DNA of 64,000 nt from Cricetomys ansorgei (Eukaryota; Chordata; Mammalia; Rodentia; Nesomyidae). The DNA is taken from NCBI GenBank assembly GCA_026225945.1, contig JAMJFZ010001815.1, positions 2,494,001 through 2,558,000 on the forward strand. Direction: 5' to 3'. A program made the translations under genes and the position numbers. Below the pieces are notes generated by a model. It saw nothing but the letters and a program-made list of their open reading frames with translations, made no database searches and had not been told where the DNA came from. Shown here piece by piece: positions 12,396 through 23,806 of this stretch (position 1 is the first letter of the stretch; each line of letters starts with the position of its first letter).

Positions 12396-13756
12396 CTTTG
12401 AACTCCAAAGGTTGGCTTTCTGTTTTGCATCAGATGTTGGGTTGCTGAGAATACTTCTGTGTAGAGCTTAGTTTGAGGACATTCTGAGAGCACCCAGGTC
12501 TGCACCATACGTAACTTCATGTGTGACTGTTGGAATTATCTGTGTGCTACTTGAGCTGAATCTGCATATGACACACACTGCATGTATGTATCTTTATCTG
12601 AAATGCTCGAGGCCAAGTATTTGAAAATATTTATTTTGTTTAGCTTGGGAATATTTTCATGGATTATATAGTTTGAGCATTCTAAATCAAAACTTGAAGT
12701 GTTCTCAAGTCTGAAAACCGAGTGTTTTTCATTACTGGGAATTTGGGGCTTAGGGGCACTCAGGCTCTGTTAACTGTGTGTGGAGTTCTCAGAACTGAGT
12801 CAGGGTTGGAACAGGTTTTGTGTCCACTAGCAGCACAAACCAAGTGGAACAAACACTTTCATTTTCTTGATGTAGAATTCAAGCAAGTTTCACTGAGTTA
12901 AATGAAAACCTTAGGGGTTTTCATTTTCATTAAGAACTATCTCAAGGTTTGTGCTAGGATTTTATTTTGCCCTTGAAAATAAATGGAAGAACAATGCAAT
13001 GCACGAATTTAGCCTATCTCCAAGCAGGTTGGCCCTGCATGGTAGCAGCAGAAACCCAAACAGATGCCCAAGGTGATAAAAGTGTCTGTAAAGAGGAGCA
13101 TCTGAGCTTTGTCTGTCCTTCAAAACCATATTGGACTTTTAAAAATAAATAGTTAATAGTTTTTTAATGAAAGACCCTGGAATCCAAAGATGCTTTGAGT
13201 CTCTCATGCTAAATTTACCAGAAGATTCTGAAACCAGGGCTAAGACTGAATATGGTATAAGAAAGAAGTATCACCTACACACACACACACACCCCCATAC
13301 ACACACACAGACACTTGCTAAGCACTTACTCGGTCACCCCAGTCTCTTATTTTTAGTTCCCATTATTTTGGACTGAACTAAAGATAACATCATTTACAGA
13401 GGTGGGGCGAGCAAATGGAAGCTTGCTTGGAAATTAGTAATGGTGAATTTGGACCAAAGAAGAATGTGGACAGAAATAGCTCAGAGCTTTGTGTTGCTAA
13501 AGCTGGCCAGTATAATCTGGTAGTATCCAGCACCCGAGGACCCAGAATTCTCTTATCGCCCACTTAATATCTGGGATTCTTTCGTATTCATAGGATATTT
13601 TTCTGGTATCCGTAAAATATTTTCCAAGTAGAATAAGAGAAACAGACGTGTATAATTTCCTCTAAGGGAGCAGGGAAGAACATGAGCTGTGAATTAAGCA
13701 TGGTAGTGTCTTGGGCACAGCGGGAGGTGAAATTGAGCATGGATAGGTGACAGCTG
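12396..13756. other. Intergenic, mostly unassigned
   Basis: The sequence downstream of Uxs1 is AT-rich. Apart from a CA microsatellite at 13276-13314 I recognise nothing. Confidence 0.6.
13276..13314. repeat. (CA)n microsatellite
   Basis: Interrupted CA repeat with a CCCC interruption. Confidence 0.9.
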
Positions 13757-14080
13757 CTGTGGTCTAAATATTTAGCCCCTGCGGATCCACACGTGGATGC
13801 CTACTTGTCACCGCAGTAGTGTTAAGAGATGCGGTGTATCACTATGTAGAGTGACGACATCAGAAGGGGACCTTTCCTGGAGGAGTCCCAGTCGTGCTTG
13901 CTTCTCCTCCCATTATCTGAGAAGGCACCGTCTATGAACCAGATAGTGGTCCTCACCGGACACTAAAACTTGTCAGCACCTTGATCTTGAACTCTGTAGC
14001 CCTTGGAGCTGTGAGCAATAAATTCCTTCTACTTACTAACTACTGAAGCTATGGCGTTTTGTTACAGCAACCTGAACCTG
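13757..14080 (+). repeat. MLT1-like LTR fragment
   Basis: It contains AAGGCACCGTCTATGAACCAG, CTCACCGGACACTAAAAC, CACCTTGATCTTGAACTC, GTGAGCAATAAATTCC and GTTTTGTTACAGCAACCTGA, the order expected of an old mammalian MaLR LTR. Confidence 0.65.
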
Positions 14081-15431
14081 CGTGCTGGATGTGTCCCCTA
14101 TTGTGCTGTCACTGCTGTTGCTTTTAGAGGAGAGATCGCTACAGTTCCCTTCTTACTTCAGTGACAGTCATGTGGGGCTGAGCAAGGGACAAGTCAGAGT
14201 CTGAGTGAACTGGATGGCAGCTGTGGAAGTGAATCCCGAGCCCTGCCCACCAGCCAGGTGGACCCTCATGGCATTGTCTTCCATTATGACCCTGGTGCTG
14301 GGTGCTGGGTCCCCGGTCCTTGTGACCTTGACAGACGCTAAGGTGAGCAAAGAACTACTCCTTTAACCACTGTCGGTCTGGTGGGGAATTTGGAAGTTCT
14401 TCAGTGATTCTTCTGAAACAAGAATTGTGAGTTAACTTTTCCATCAAAAGAATTTGCTTAGTTGGCCTAGCCTTTCTTGGCGGTTAGTTGGTACCTTTGA
14501 TGGGGTGTTGGAGAATTCCGTTATTCTGAGAATTGATACCACAGCATCCGGTGGCAACAAAACTTTGCTGTCCTCATCACCAAGGTTAGCCCGCGTGTTT
14601 TCTCGATTGTGTCCTGTTTGCATCTTACCATGATAGGGACGAGGACATTTTCATCTATGGCTGTGTTGCAGGAAGGAAAATACAGATTTTTATCAGGAAG
14701 CTTGAGCTGCAGTGTGGGCGGGGATGGAATGTAGCTTGCTGGTTCATGTGATGAAACGCTTGGCGCCATTTTATGGGTACTGCGAGGGTGGGAGCTTAAC
14801 CCTAAAATGATGCTTCAAGGTGGTATCATGGGTGGGGGTCGGGGGTTAGGGGTAGATCAGTCATCAGAATGCATCTCCTGTGCAAGAGTTGCAGTGACTG
14901 AGGGGAGATGGCAGAAGACACGTGTTCCCTGTTTCCTACCATGTGAAGCTGTGGACTACTGCATTGAGCAGCTGTCACCACATATGACTGCTGGAATGGG
15001 TCCAAATGAATCTTTCTTTAAAAAGCACCCAAGTCTGTTGTATTTTAACAGCATAAAACATCAATAAAGAAAAGCTGTACCTGCTTCAGGTGTTTTGGTG
15101 TAGTAACAAAAACTCATACAAACTTGAGTGTTTTAAAAGTCTGTTTGGATACTTGTCGAATGATTTATATACATTTGTTTGAAATTAAACTAATGTGATG
15201 TATTACAAACCTAGGATAAAAGTAAAAATATCTGGCTCTGCATCATTTACTAAGTTTAAAATGCAAAGAAGAGACATTTTCAGGAGAACAAGGTAGATAA
15301 ACTCTTCTTATACTACCAGCTACCAACTAAGTACAGCAAAGCATTTTGGACATTAAATATGAAATAAGCATAAGACTGAAGATGGATGGAAATGGTAGCC
15401 TGCTCAGGGACCGTGGGACTTGGGGAAAGGT
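14081..15431. other. Intergenic, little recognised
   Basis: A possible decayed MaLR LTR end lies near 14990-15070 (AAGTCTGTTGTATTTTAACA followed by CATCAATAAAG). Otherwise nothing is assigned. Confidence 0.5.
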
Positions 15432-15710
15432 GTACTTATTGGTGTTTTGGGGCTGTAGTACGTTGTCCCAGATTCATATGTTGTGATCTAAACTTTCCTC
15501 TCTACTCCAGGACCCCAGAATTCAGAAATGCGTTCTATAAAGCTGATAAAGTTGTGATACGTTCTTCAGGGTGGGCCCTGATCCAGTCTGACTGGTGTCC
15601 TTACAGAAGAAAAGCTAAGCATCACACATTTGCATAGCCCAAGGCCCTGTGAGGACACAGCAAGACAGCTGTGTGTAAGGGGTGGGGAGCATGCTCCGGA
15701 AAATACCCTG
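15432..15710 (+). repeat. Old LTR fragment (MaLR-like)
   Basis: CCCAGATTCATATGTTGTGAT, GTGTCCTTACAGAAGAAAAG and CCTGTGAGGACACAGCAAGA follow the order of old mammalian LTR consensus text. The edges are approximate. Confidence 0.5.
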
Positions 15711-15714
15711 CTGT

Positions 15715-15825
15715 CAATTTTCTTCTTGTTTTGAAGACAGCATCTCACTCATCCTCACCACCCTTTCGCCTCAGCCTCCTGCATGTTGGGATGATAGACA
15801 TGTGTTACCATGCCTGCTTCCTACC
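15715..15825 (-). repeat. B1-related SINE fragment, antisense
   Basis: GAAGACAGCATCTCACTC followed by GCCTCAGCCTCCTGCATG and GATAGACATGTGTTACCATG matches a degenerate reversed B1/B4 body. Confidence 0.55.
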
Positions 15826-16139
15826 TGTACCTTACCTTGGGTTTCTGTCTTCTAAAACTGCAAGAAAATTACTGTTATTGAAGCCACCTGCTGTATCTAC
15901 AGCTACCCTAACAAGCTAGCGTTAGTGCTAAGTTCGCTTGGTTTTCTTTTTTGTCTCAGGAATCCCAGACTTGGTCCTGTAGAAGCCAGGATTGTAACCA
16001 GTTTTTTTTTGTTGTTGTTTGTTTGTTTTGTTTTTTAAAGGGTAGAAGAGGTGACAACAAAAACCTGTTCTCTGTAGCCATGGTGCCCAAAGGATGCAGC
16101 CTGGGAGAACAGAATTTTTGCTATAATGGCTCTACTAGA

Positions 16140-16683
16140 ACCAAATAGTGCTTAAAATGCTATTCACGCCTCCCATACTGCAGGTGGGACCAAGCAGTTC
16201 CCACAGACCCCTGCCCTTCTGGGGTGTGGTGCTTCAACCCTTCCAGCTCCCCATCATGTTGTATCAGAAGTCCTAGAAGTGGAGATTAGGCATAAAATTG
16301 GACTTGTGTCTCTGCTGGCTGACAATGAGCACATCACTATGCTGTCAGACCATGTGAGGACCCTACACTTGCATTAGGGTGCCCCAGTTATCACAAGAGG
16401 CAGCTCATGGAAGCCGGGGTGAAGTGAAGAGACATCCACCCCTCATAGGTGAGTGTCACCATTGAGGCCTAGGGGAGTTGGGACTTCCACCCCAACCCTG
16501 GATCCCTATCAGAGGAAGCTGCTAAAACCAGTGTTTAGACCAGACCCAGGGTCTTACAACACTGGTTTCAATCAGAAGTCACTGACTATACCAATGCACA
16601 CGAAGATCCCAAACTAAACGAAAGGAGAGTGGCATACTTAGAGACCTCTGTTGCCAGAACAAATTAACTATTTAAAAGCACCA
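16140..16683. other. Intergenic, possible old LINE-1 5' remnant
   Basis: The segment near 16590-16625 (CACACGAAGATCCCAAACTA) is reminiscent of old L1 or HAL1 5' sequence. The rest is unassigned. Confidence 0.3.
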
Positions 16684-16975
16684 TGGTGGTTTGAATGAGA
16701 AATGTTCCCCATAGCCTCAGGCATTTTGAACACTTGGTCTCCAGTTGGTGGCACTGTGTAGGGGAGTTCACAGCTTTGCCCCACCACCTATTTGCTCTCT
16801 CTGCGCCATGTTTGCATTTGAAGATGTAAACCTCAGGTTCTACTCCTGCAGCTGTGCCTGCCTGCTGCCATGCCTCCCTACCAGAATGGACTCAGCCCTC
16901 TGGAACCGTAAGTCAAAATAAGCCCTTGCCGTGATCATGGTGTCTTACCGCAGTGGCAGAAAGTAACTGATACAC
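16684..16975 (+). repeat. MaLR-like LTR, sense
   Basis: It begins TGGTGGTTTGAATGAGAAATG, passes ACTTGGTCTCCAGTTGGTGG and ends AATAAGCCC then GTGATCATGGTGTCTTACCG and AAAGTAACTGATAC. This is the reverse of the 60.5 kb copy layout. Confidence 0.55.
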
Positions 16976-17384
16976 AAACATACTTAAAGCAGGAAAAATG
17001 AAACATCTCAAAAATCATTAGGCGTAAAAAAAATGGAAAGTTTTAGAATGAAAAAGTAGCCAAATTAAAACTGCTAATGAGTTCATCATGCAGCTGTCAC
17101 AGCATCTCCATCATGTCTGAGAGTCCCAGAAAGAGGACGGGACTGGAGACAAACGTTCTGCAAGTTTCCGTATTTAGAGAACAACAGAAGCAAACTACTG
17201 AACAGAGCACTAACAAGAGAGCACTAACAGAGACAGCCATGTCTGACACTGCACTGGCAAGCTGGGACTAGACAAAGGAGAGGGTGAAGACAGTCCCTGA
17301 AGCAGCCTGAGGAATGGCACATGACTGACCCCAAGGGGCAAAGCTGCTATAATGACTGCACTTTAGAGGAACAGAACTTATAGA

Positions 17385-17850
17385 GCAAATATATATGAAT
17401 ATATATAAAGGGGATTTATTAGAATGGCTTACCGGCTGTGATCTACCCAGTCCAACAATGGCTCCCAGTGGAAGGTCCAAGAGCCAGTAGTTGTTCAGTC
17501 CATGAGGCTGGATGTCTCATCTGGTCTTCACTATACATCAGAATCCTGAAGAAGCAGGCTCAAATGCCAATGAAGGAATAGGCATTCTAGCGAGAGGTGA
17601 GAGCAAGCAGGCAAAAAACAGAGCTTCCTTCTCCCGTGTCCTTTATATGGGCTGCAGCAGAAGGTACGGTCCAGATGAAAGGTGGATCTCTGCCCCTCAT
17701 AGTATACCCAAATTGGCAGTGGGTCTTCCTGCTTCAAATGATCTAATGAAGGGAAAAAAAAGTTCCCTTACAGATGTGCCCAGCCATTTTGGTTTTAGTT
17801 AATTCCAGATAGCAACCAAGAATAGCCATCACACCTTGTCTCAAAAAACA
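17385..17850 (+). repeat. Rodent interspersed repeat (RMER/LTR-like)
   Basis: Phrases such as GGGATTTATTAGAATGGCTT, GTAGTTGTTCAGTCCATGAG, GCTGGATGTCTCATCTGGTC and TTTAGTTAATTCCAGATAG belong to a common rodent repeat I recognise but cannot name securely. The 96-codon open frame inside is a by-product of the repeat. Confidence 0.6.
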
Positions 17851-18529
17851 AAAAACTGATATAAAAAGTGCTCATCAGCAAGCTTATTAAAGTCAAACTT
17901 GTTCAAACCAATCCTCTGAAAATGGAACAGAATCCTGTGGGTCAGAGAAGGCAGAATACAGAAGCGCAAATACTGATACGCTTGCAACAGCCCTTCTTTA
18001 TTCTCTTAGATGTCATAGCGTTAAATAATGTTAGTACTCACGTGGTGTGAGGAGGAAATAGATAAGTACATTACAAATGCTAGATGCTCGAAGGAGTTAG
18101 AAATTTCCATACTTAGACTCGTACAGGTGGACACCTTTAGATTTCGGTAAGTTGCATGTGTAATGCATTACCTAAAGTGGTCATCCAGAGCAGTCCCTGT
18201 TCATGGTCTGAGCCAATCTGAAATCCATTACTACTGCCAACTGGTGTCACGGCTTGGTTCTGAGAATCCGCCAGAATCCTCCTGTTGCATCACAGGGCAT
18301 GTGCCCCGCCTAACTTCATCTCATCGAGTAGGCATTGTGTAGGCTTCATGAGAAGGGGGCATAGTGCAATGAGGACTGAGAGACTACAGTCACAGTTTTT
18401 CACAGTGCGTGCTGCACAAGTGACCTCTCTAGGAGTTAAGCTCTTGCTCTACCCATCTATAAACCAAGCTTTATAAAGCCACGATGCAGAGGAAGAACCA
18501 GAGTGTACAAGTGTTAAAGTAACTTTCGA
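17851..18529. other. Intergenic, no feature recognised
   Basis: About 680 bp of AT-rich sequence with no gene, SINE or LINE that I can name. Confidence 0.5.
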
Positions 18530-19275
18530 TCGCTTAATAAGAGTCCAGCACTGAATTTTCCAGTGCTCTTTATTAATCACAAACTATGTCAAATATCAGG
18601 GAATTCAATACCGGGGCAGCTAGGCAGACTTCACTCCTTCCCCTAAAAGCGCTTTCACTTCTCCATCTTCCTTTCTTCTGCCTCAGACCTTTTTAAACCT
18701 TTTTCCCCTAGCCCCTCTCCACAACCAGACCTTCATTACAACACAATAGTATCTTAGCATACTCGGCTGGGGGTGATCAGAGTCTTCTCTGATTACCCAT
18801 CTGCAGTTCTCTCATGTCATTGGTCACCTTCAACTGTAAACAGTTCGTTTTATCTTGTGGAGATATTAGCAGGGCTAGCACAAGGGTGTGAATGGGTAGG
18901 AAGCAAGGCCTGCACCCCCTGCTTCCCAGCTACAAGGCATCAAAGCCTTATTCGCAAACCAAAACAGCATACAGGAGTAAAATATCTCACAACATCAGGC
19001 ATCAAACCCTTATTCGCAAACCAAAATAGCATACAGGAGTCAAATATCCCACAACATATGAGGACCAGCACTATCCAAGTTACCTGGCATCTGGTAGGGT
19101 CTTGGATACACCTGCTGCTTATGCTCCTAGTCACATTCAATGGACATGTCCATCACTGTAGCTTGGGAGTTTCCACACATTCTTTAAAGCTACTACATCT
19201 GCTTCTTGTAGGAGCTGCTAGAAGCTTCCTAAGAGGACAGTAATACACTGCTCTCAGGCCCCTGTCAAGAAGAAA
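18530..19275 (-). repeat. Putative solitary retroviral-type LTR, antisense
   Basis: Read on the - strand, the segment has a 62-bp tandem pair (19058-18935) where a U3 enhancer would sit, then a TTTAAA-like TATA near 18700. An AATAAA at 18574-18569 is followed by a short hairpin (AGCACTG/CAGTGCT). This order fits an LTR, but I could not fix its ends or family. The 156-codon + strand open frame at 18773 is not credible as a gene. Confidence 0.4.
18935..19058. repeat. 62-bp tandem duplication
   Basis: Units at 18935-18996 and 18997-19058 both begin AGGCATCAAA and share TTATTCGCAAACCAAAA. They differ at only a handful of positions. Confidence 0.95.
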
Positions 19276-19959
19276 GGGGGCGTTATTTGGACTTATGGTT
19301 CCAGAGGGTTATGAGTCCATCACTATCACCGTGGGAAAGGGTGACAGCAGGCAGGAACGGCAACTGGAGCTGGAAGCAGAGAGTGGAGGACTTAAATCTT
19401 GGGGGAAAGATGCTGTTTTATTCCTAATTCACTTGATATCCCAGGAGCTGTCTGCTGTTAGATGCCTCTGGCCAAGATTTTCATGTGAAACAAAGAGACT
19501 AGAACAGTCTTCCTTCACGGTGAGTACTCACACGCCATTTGGCACATATTAAGGAGGGCTGAACTCTGAGGATTTAACAGTGAGCAGATGGGTGTGAACC
19601 CTGTCATGGGTCTCAGTTTAGCAAGGTGAGAAACACAGGTGACATCATGATTTTCTCAAGGAAGGAGAGAAAACTGGCCTGGATGAACTGGGGAGACAAA
19701 TTGATAACACTGAGTGCTAAGCAAGTTTGGAAGCTGGAGAGTCACATAGAACCTTCCAGAAGATAGCAGTAGTGTGGCATATTGAGAGACTAAACAGCTG
19801 AGATGGCTGTATCACAAAGTAAGGAATAGAGAAAGTGAAGGAGCTGAAGATTTAAGCAAGGGCACAGAGCATCTTCATCCTGAGAAGAATTAGAAGTACT
19901 CACTCTGAAGTACTCACTCTATATTATGGGAATTAGACCACATGCCCCTTGTCTTAGTT

Positions 19960-20235
19960 CACCTATTGCTGCTATTACCCAGAGATGGGTAAATTAGAAC
20001 AGATTTATTTGTTACAGTTCTGGGGAATTGGGAAGTCCACGCACAAAGAGCTGGCTTCTCCCAAGGGCATTATTGCTATGTCATCTCGTGCCAGAAGAGA
20101 GGAGCAGGAGAGCATGAGAACAAAGAAGGGGACAAAGTCACTCTTCTGACAAACTTACTCCTGAGATGGCATTGACACACTCATAAGAACCTGAGCGAAT
20201 CACCTGTCACCCTCAAAACACATTTGCAGTAAGGG
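19960..20235 (-). repeat. Old MaLR-like LTR (MST/MLT type), antisense
   Basis: CTTAGTTCACCTATTGCTGC, GATGGGTAAATTAGAACAG and TTTATTTGTTACAGTTCTGG are a reversed MST/THE-like 3' end. Confidence 0.5.
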
Positions 20236-20946
20236 ATACAGTTTGTAACACAGGAGCTTGGGAGGAGACATTAAACCAAAAGGTCTCTCAAATAAGGATT
20301 TCATTAATGGGGGTGGGGATCAAACATACATATTCCTACAAATCCCTAACTCAAATTTAGCTGTCCCTTCAACCTGTAAATATAGGCAACAAACTAACAC
20401 TCAGGGATCTGAGACTGGAGGGTACCCAGTTTCAGGTAAGCCTGGCTATCTCAATACATTTCCTCCAACAAACAAGTTTTAGATGTTGCAACATCTTTTT
20501 TGATGCATCCTTCGAATGGCGACGAAAAGCAAGGAATCTTCAAAACCCAAATCAGCCAACCATTGCCTGCAGGAATCTAACAAATTCTACAAAGCCAAGC
20601 ATTTTTTGAAGGCTGCACTGCGCAAGGCTTAGGGCAGAGTCAGTCAGACTACTGTGGAGAAAACCAAGTTAAAATCTGTCTTGATGTAGCAGCTAATGGG
20701 AAATAACTGCATCACACAGAAGAGGGCAGTGTGGATGCTTCTTTTCAAACTTGCAATTGAGGTGGTGTCGATGGGTGGGTGTAGAGGAAGCACAAAGTGC
20801 CTGAATTGTCTTCACATACACAAGTACAGAATCTAAAGTGGTTGCAATATGGCAGACCCTCTGGCACCTAGCCACCGGTGAAAGGCAATGCAGTTACCTT
20901 TTGGAGGAGTTAACTCAAGCTTCAAGGAAAACAAATGGATTAAACT

Positions 20947-21282
20947 TGGGCTGCAGAATTGTCTCAGTAGTTAAGAATAATTGTTGCTCTTTGCCGAGGA
21001 CCTGGGTGCGAGTCCCAGCACCCACGCGGAGGCCCACAACCGTCTCTAACTCCATCCCCCGGGGATCAACTGCCCTCTTGGCTGTTCTAGAACTCAGTAT
21101 ATGGACCAGGCTGGCTTGGAACTCACAGAAATTCCCCTGCCTCTGCCTCTGGAGAACTGGAATTCAAAGCTTGTGCCACCACACACAGTTCTAGTGCTTC
21201 TGAGCTCCACAGGCACCAGGCACACGTGTCGCACATATTCATACATGGAACCAAAGCTCGTATAAAATAATAAATAAATCTA
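20947..21282 (+). repeat. B2/B3 SINE interrupted by a B1
   Basis: The left part carries the tRNA-like head (GTCTCAGTAGTTAAGAATAA, GGACCTGGGTGCGAGTCCC). The right part, from about 21195, carries the tail (CACAGGCACCAGGCACACG, then ATAAATAAATC). The two parts are separated by an antisense B1. Confidence 0.8.
21078..21193 (-). repeat. B1 SINE, antisense, nested in B2
   Basis: GACCAGGCTGGCTTGGAACTC, CCTGCCTCTGCCTCTGGAG and TTGTGCCACCACACACAG are reversed B1 sequence. The T-rich end of the reversed element is missing. Confidence 0.8.
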
Positions 21283-21289
21283 AAAAATT

Positions 21290-22150
21290 AACCTTAATAC
21301 TTTAGAAAATATGTAAATTCAAGTTGATGTGACATGACACCTGAGAATTCAGAAAGAGTCACAAAAATGGCAAAATAAGAAATTATAAAAAATACGAACT
21401 CAGCCGGAGAACAGGAAACATAGCCAAGCATATTTGGAAAAGACAGAAAATGCTGAAGTACACACTTGAAGGCGACACCCCGGGAATAAATTGTATTTCA
21501 CGAAATAATGGGGGAGAACTTTCTAAACTTGAAGATATAGATCTTCAGTTTGGGAAGTTCAGCCAAGCAATATCAGCAGGCACCGGCAAACCTGCTAGGA
21601 GACCAGGAAAGAAGAGCCGATAGAGACAGTTGGGGGGTCAGTCTCAGTTTCCAAGGAATGACAATTAGGTGAGGGGTAAAATTTGTAATTAACTTTGACA
21701 GTAGAAACCATGGGCAGTAAAATAATATTTTGAAAGCACCAACTGATTAATTCTTTAAAAATTTTTATGTTAAACATACAGAAAGGTGCCAAATGTGAGA
21801 CTTTATCATAGGTGGCCCTCACTAAACAGATCCTGATGGATGTGAGTCAGAGGGAATGGAGGTGGATACCAGCAATCCGTGGAGAAACTAAAGCGGGCTA
21901 CACTAAAATAGCAAGTCAGCCTAGCACATAAGTAAGGGCAGGATACAAACTCATGTATTATTGCCTAGGAAAAGACAACAGCCATTGACTACCTGTAGCT
22001 GTTTTTAATCGCTATTAGGTGGGGCAAATGCTAGCCGACTAAAAAAAAAAAAAAATCAACGGGCAAAGAAAATAAAACTGTCCAAATGAAGTGAGAAAGT
22101 GGGAATGCGTAAGTAAACTGGGACAGAAGACCCAAGGGTCATGTTGGGAG
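21290..22150. other. Intergenic, A-rich, unassigned
   Basis: Possible decayed LINE-1 sequence near 21400-21560 (ATGGGGGAGAACTTTCTAAA). There is an A tract at 22040-22055. No gene is seen. Confidence 0.4.
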
Positions 22151-22152
22151 TA

Positions 22153-22228
22153 AGGGATGGAATTGTAGCTCAAGGGTAGAATTCATTCACAGCATTCAGG
22201 AGGCCCTGGGCTCCATTCCAGAACAAAG
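22153..22228 (+). repeat. ID-like SINE
   Basis: AGGGATGGAATTGTAGCTCA, AGGGTAGAATTCATTCACAG and AGGCCCTGGGCTCCATTCC match the tRNA-derived ID body with A/B-box-like blocks. Confidence 0.7.
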
Positions 22229-22550
22229 AAGTAATCACTGGTGACAGCAAGTATAAATGGATTAAGTTCTCCAGTTAAGGACTTGTTATAATTTAGAAAT
22301 AAAACAAAATTCAGCCATGGATGTATTACAACAGGCAAGCAGAAAGAGTAAAAACCAGCTAATCGAAATGATGGACCAGGAAAATAGTAACAAACTAAAG
22401 ACAAGGGTAGTCATATTCACACCAAAGGAGAGTTTTGGCAAAAGCATTATTCAAAATTAGGAAAAGATCATTCCAGTCACTGGGAAATGAATGCATTTAA
22501 GGATGTATGTAGTGCCTGAATGTATGTATTATCACGTTATACATATATAT

Positions 22551-22598
22551 GCTTGTGTGTGTGTGTGTGCATGTGTGTGTATGTGGGTGTGTGTATGC
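22551..22598. repeat. (GT)n microsatellite, interrupted
   Basis: GT-rich tract with AT and GG interruptions, directly before the first copy of a local duplication. Confidence 0.9.
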
Positions 22599-22819
22599 CC
22601 TAAGTCCAAACAAATCATAATTGAAATTAGAAGTCTCACCAAATAATTTTTCAGTTGGGACACAATACCTGGAGCATTGAGTATTTGCATTTACACAGCA
22701 AAGCTCAGAATGGAGCAGACATCTAATCAAGTCAGAGACTCACCCTGGTAGAAAAAACTTCAAAGGAGAGATAGCCATGAACTAGATCCACACAAGAAGA
22801 GAGAAAGTAAAGCTTTGTA
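22598..22819. repeat. Local direct duplication, copy 1
   Basis: The copy starts TAAGTCCAAACAAATCATAA and ends AAAGTAAAGCTTTG. It is nearly identical to 23242-23493. Confidence 0.95.
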
Positions 22820-22835
22820 TATGTATATATATGCA

Positions 22836-22856
22836 TACACACACACACACACACGT
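22836..22856. repeat. (CA)n microsatellite
   Basis: About ten CA units followed by CGTGTG. Confidence 0.9.
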
Positions 22857-23241
22857 GTGCTCGTATATAAAGCTGACCCAACAGGATTAAAGGGACACAT
22901 TACTCAAACCACAATAACAGTAGATTTTAAAGATAATTCTCAGTAACTGCTAGATAAAACTGACAAAAAAAACCCAAAAAAACAATACCCACCCAAAAAA
23001 AACCTCAGCAAGGAAATAGATGTGACTGTAAATCCATAAAGTTTGAATTATGACTGTGCCTGTGTCAGACGTGTGGGAAAGAAATTGTCCTTCCAAGCAC
23101 ACAGGAGAAGTTGCTGGGGTGCACCCTGACACACAGTTGGTGCAACACACGTCAAAGGCTCTGCCCCACTGCACTGCTTACACAAAGCCAGAAGGACAAT
23201 TAGAAAGACCCATTCACTTGGAAACTTAATTATACTCATAA

Positions 23242-23448
23242 CCCAAGTCCAAACAAATCATAATTGAAATTAGAAATCTCACCATCTAATTTTTCATTCA
23301 AACAGTTGGAAAACAATACCTGGAACATTGAGTATTTGCATTTACACAGCAAAGCTCAGAATGGAGCAGACATCTAATTAAGTCAGAGACTCACCCTGGT
23401 AGAAAAAAAATAAAAGGAGAGATAGCCATGAGATAGACCCACACAAGA

Positions 23449-23487
<39 letters not shown>

Positions 23488-23493
23488 CTTTGT
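23242..23493. repeat. Local direct duplication, copy 2
   Basis: It shares with copy 1 the segments AAGTCCAAACAAATCATAAT, GAGTATTTGCATTTACACAG and GAGATAGCCATGA. It has a small insertion near 23300 and an expanded GA tract near its right end. Confidence 0.95.
23452..23485. repeat. (GA)n microsatellite
   Basis: A pure GA run found only in copy 2 of the duplication, where copy 1 has GAAAGTAAAGC. Confidence 0.95.
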
Positions 23494-23806
23494 GTCTGAA
23501 AGGGCATAATTTGTAAAGGCATGGATGAACCACGACAAACTAGAATACAACCAGACCCAGAGAGAAACAGATGAGAGGATGTTGAGAAGTCATGACCCCC
23601 GTTCAGAACGCTGATACTATGAACTGCTTCCTGGAAAGACAGGAGTTAGCCAAACAGACTACAAAAGAAACACAAAATCAGAACAGCCCTTTTAACTGTA
23701 AAATAAAAGTCAGTAGTTTAAGACAACAGCCAAAATGTTGCCATGGAGAAATCATTGCACATAAACAGCTTTATCTGAATGCTACCAAACACTAGGAAAA
23801 CAGGAT

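Noticed and set aside
18773..19243. 156-codon + strand frame
   Set aside because: It crosses the 62-bp tandem repeats of a putative antisense LTR, and the repeat makes the peptide look periodic. No protein is recognised.
20516..20632. 38-codon lysine-rich frame starting MATKSKESSKPKSANHCLQE
   Set aside because: It looks like a small basic protein or processed pseudogene tail, but I could not match it to any family and saw no A-tail or homologous flanks.
22551..22598. Repeated GT units resembling a regularly spaced array
   Set aside because: A simple microsatellite. There are no spacers or palindromic repeats, and CRISPR arrays are not expected in a rodent genome.
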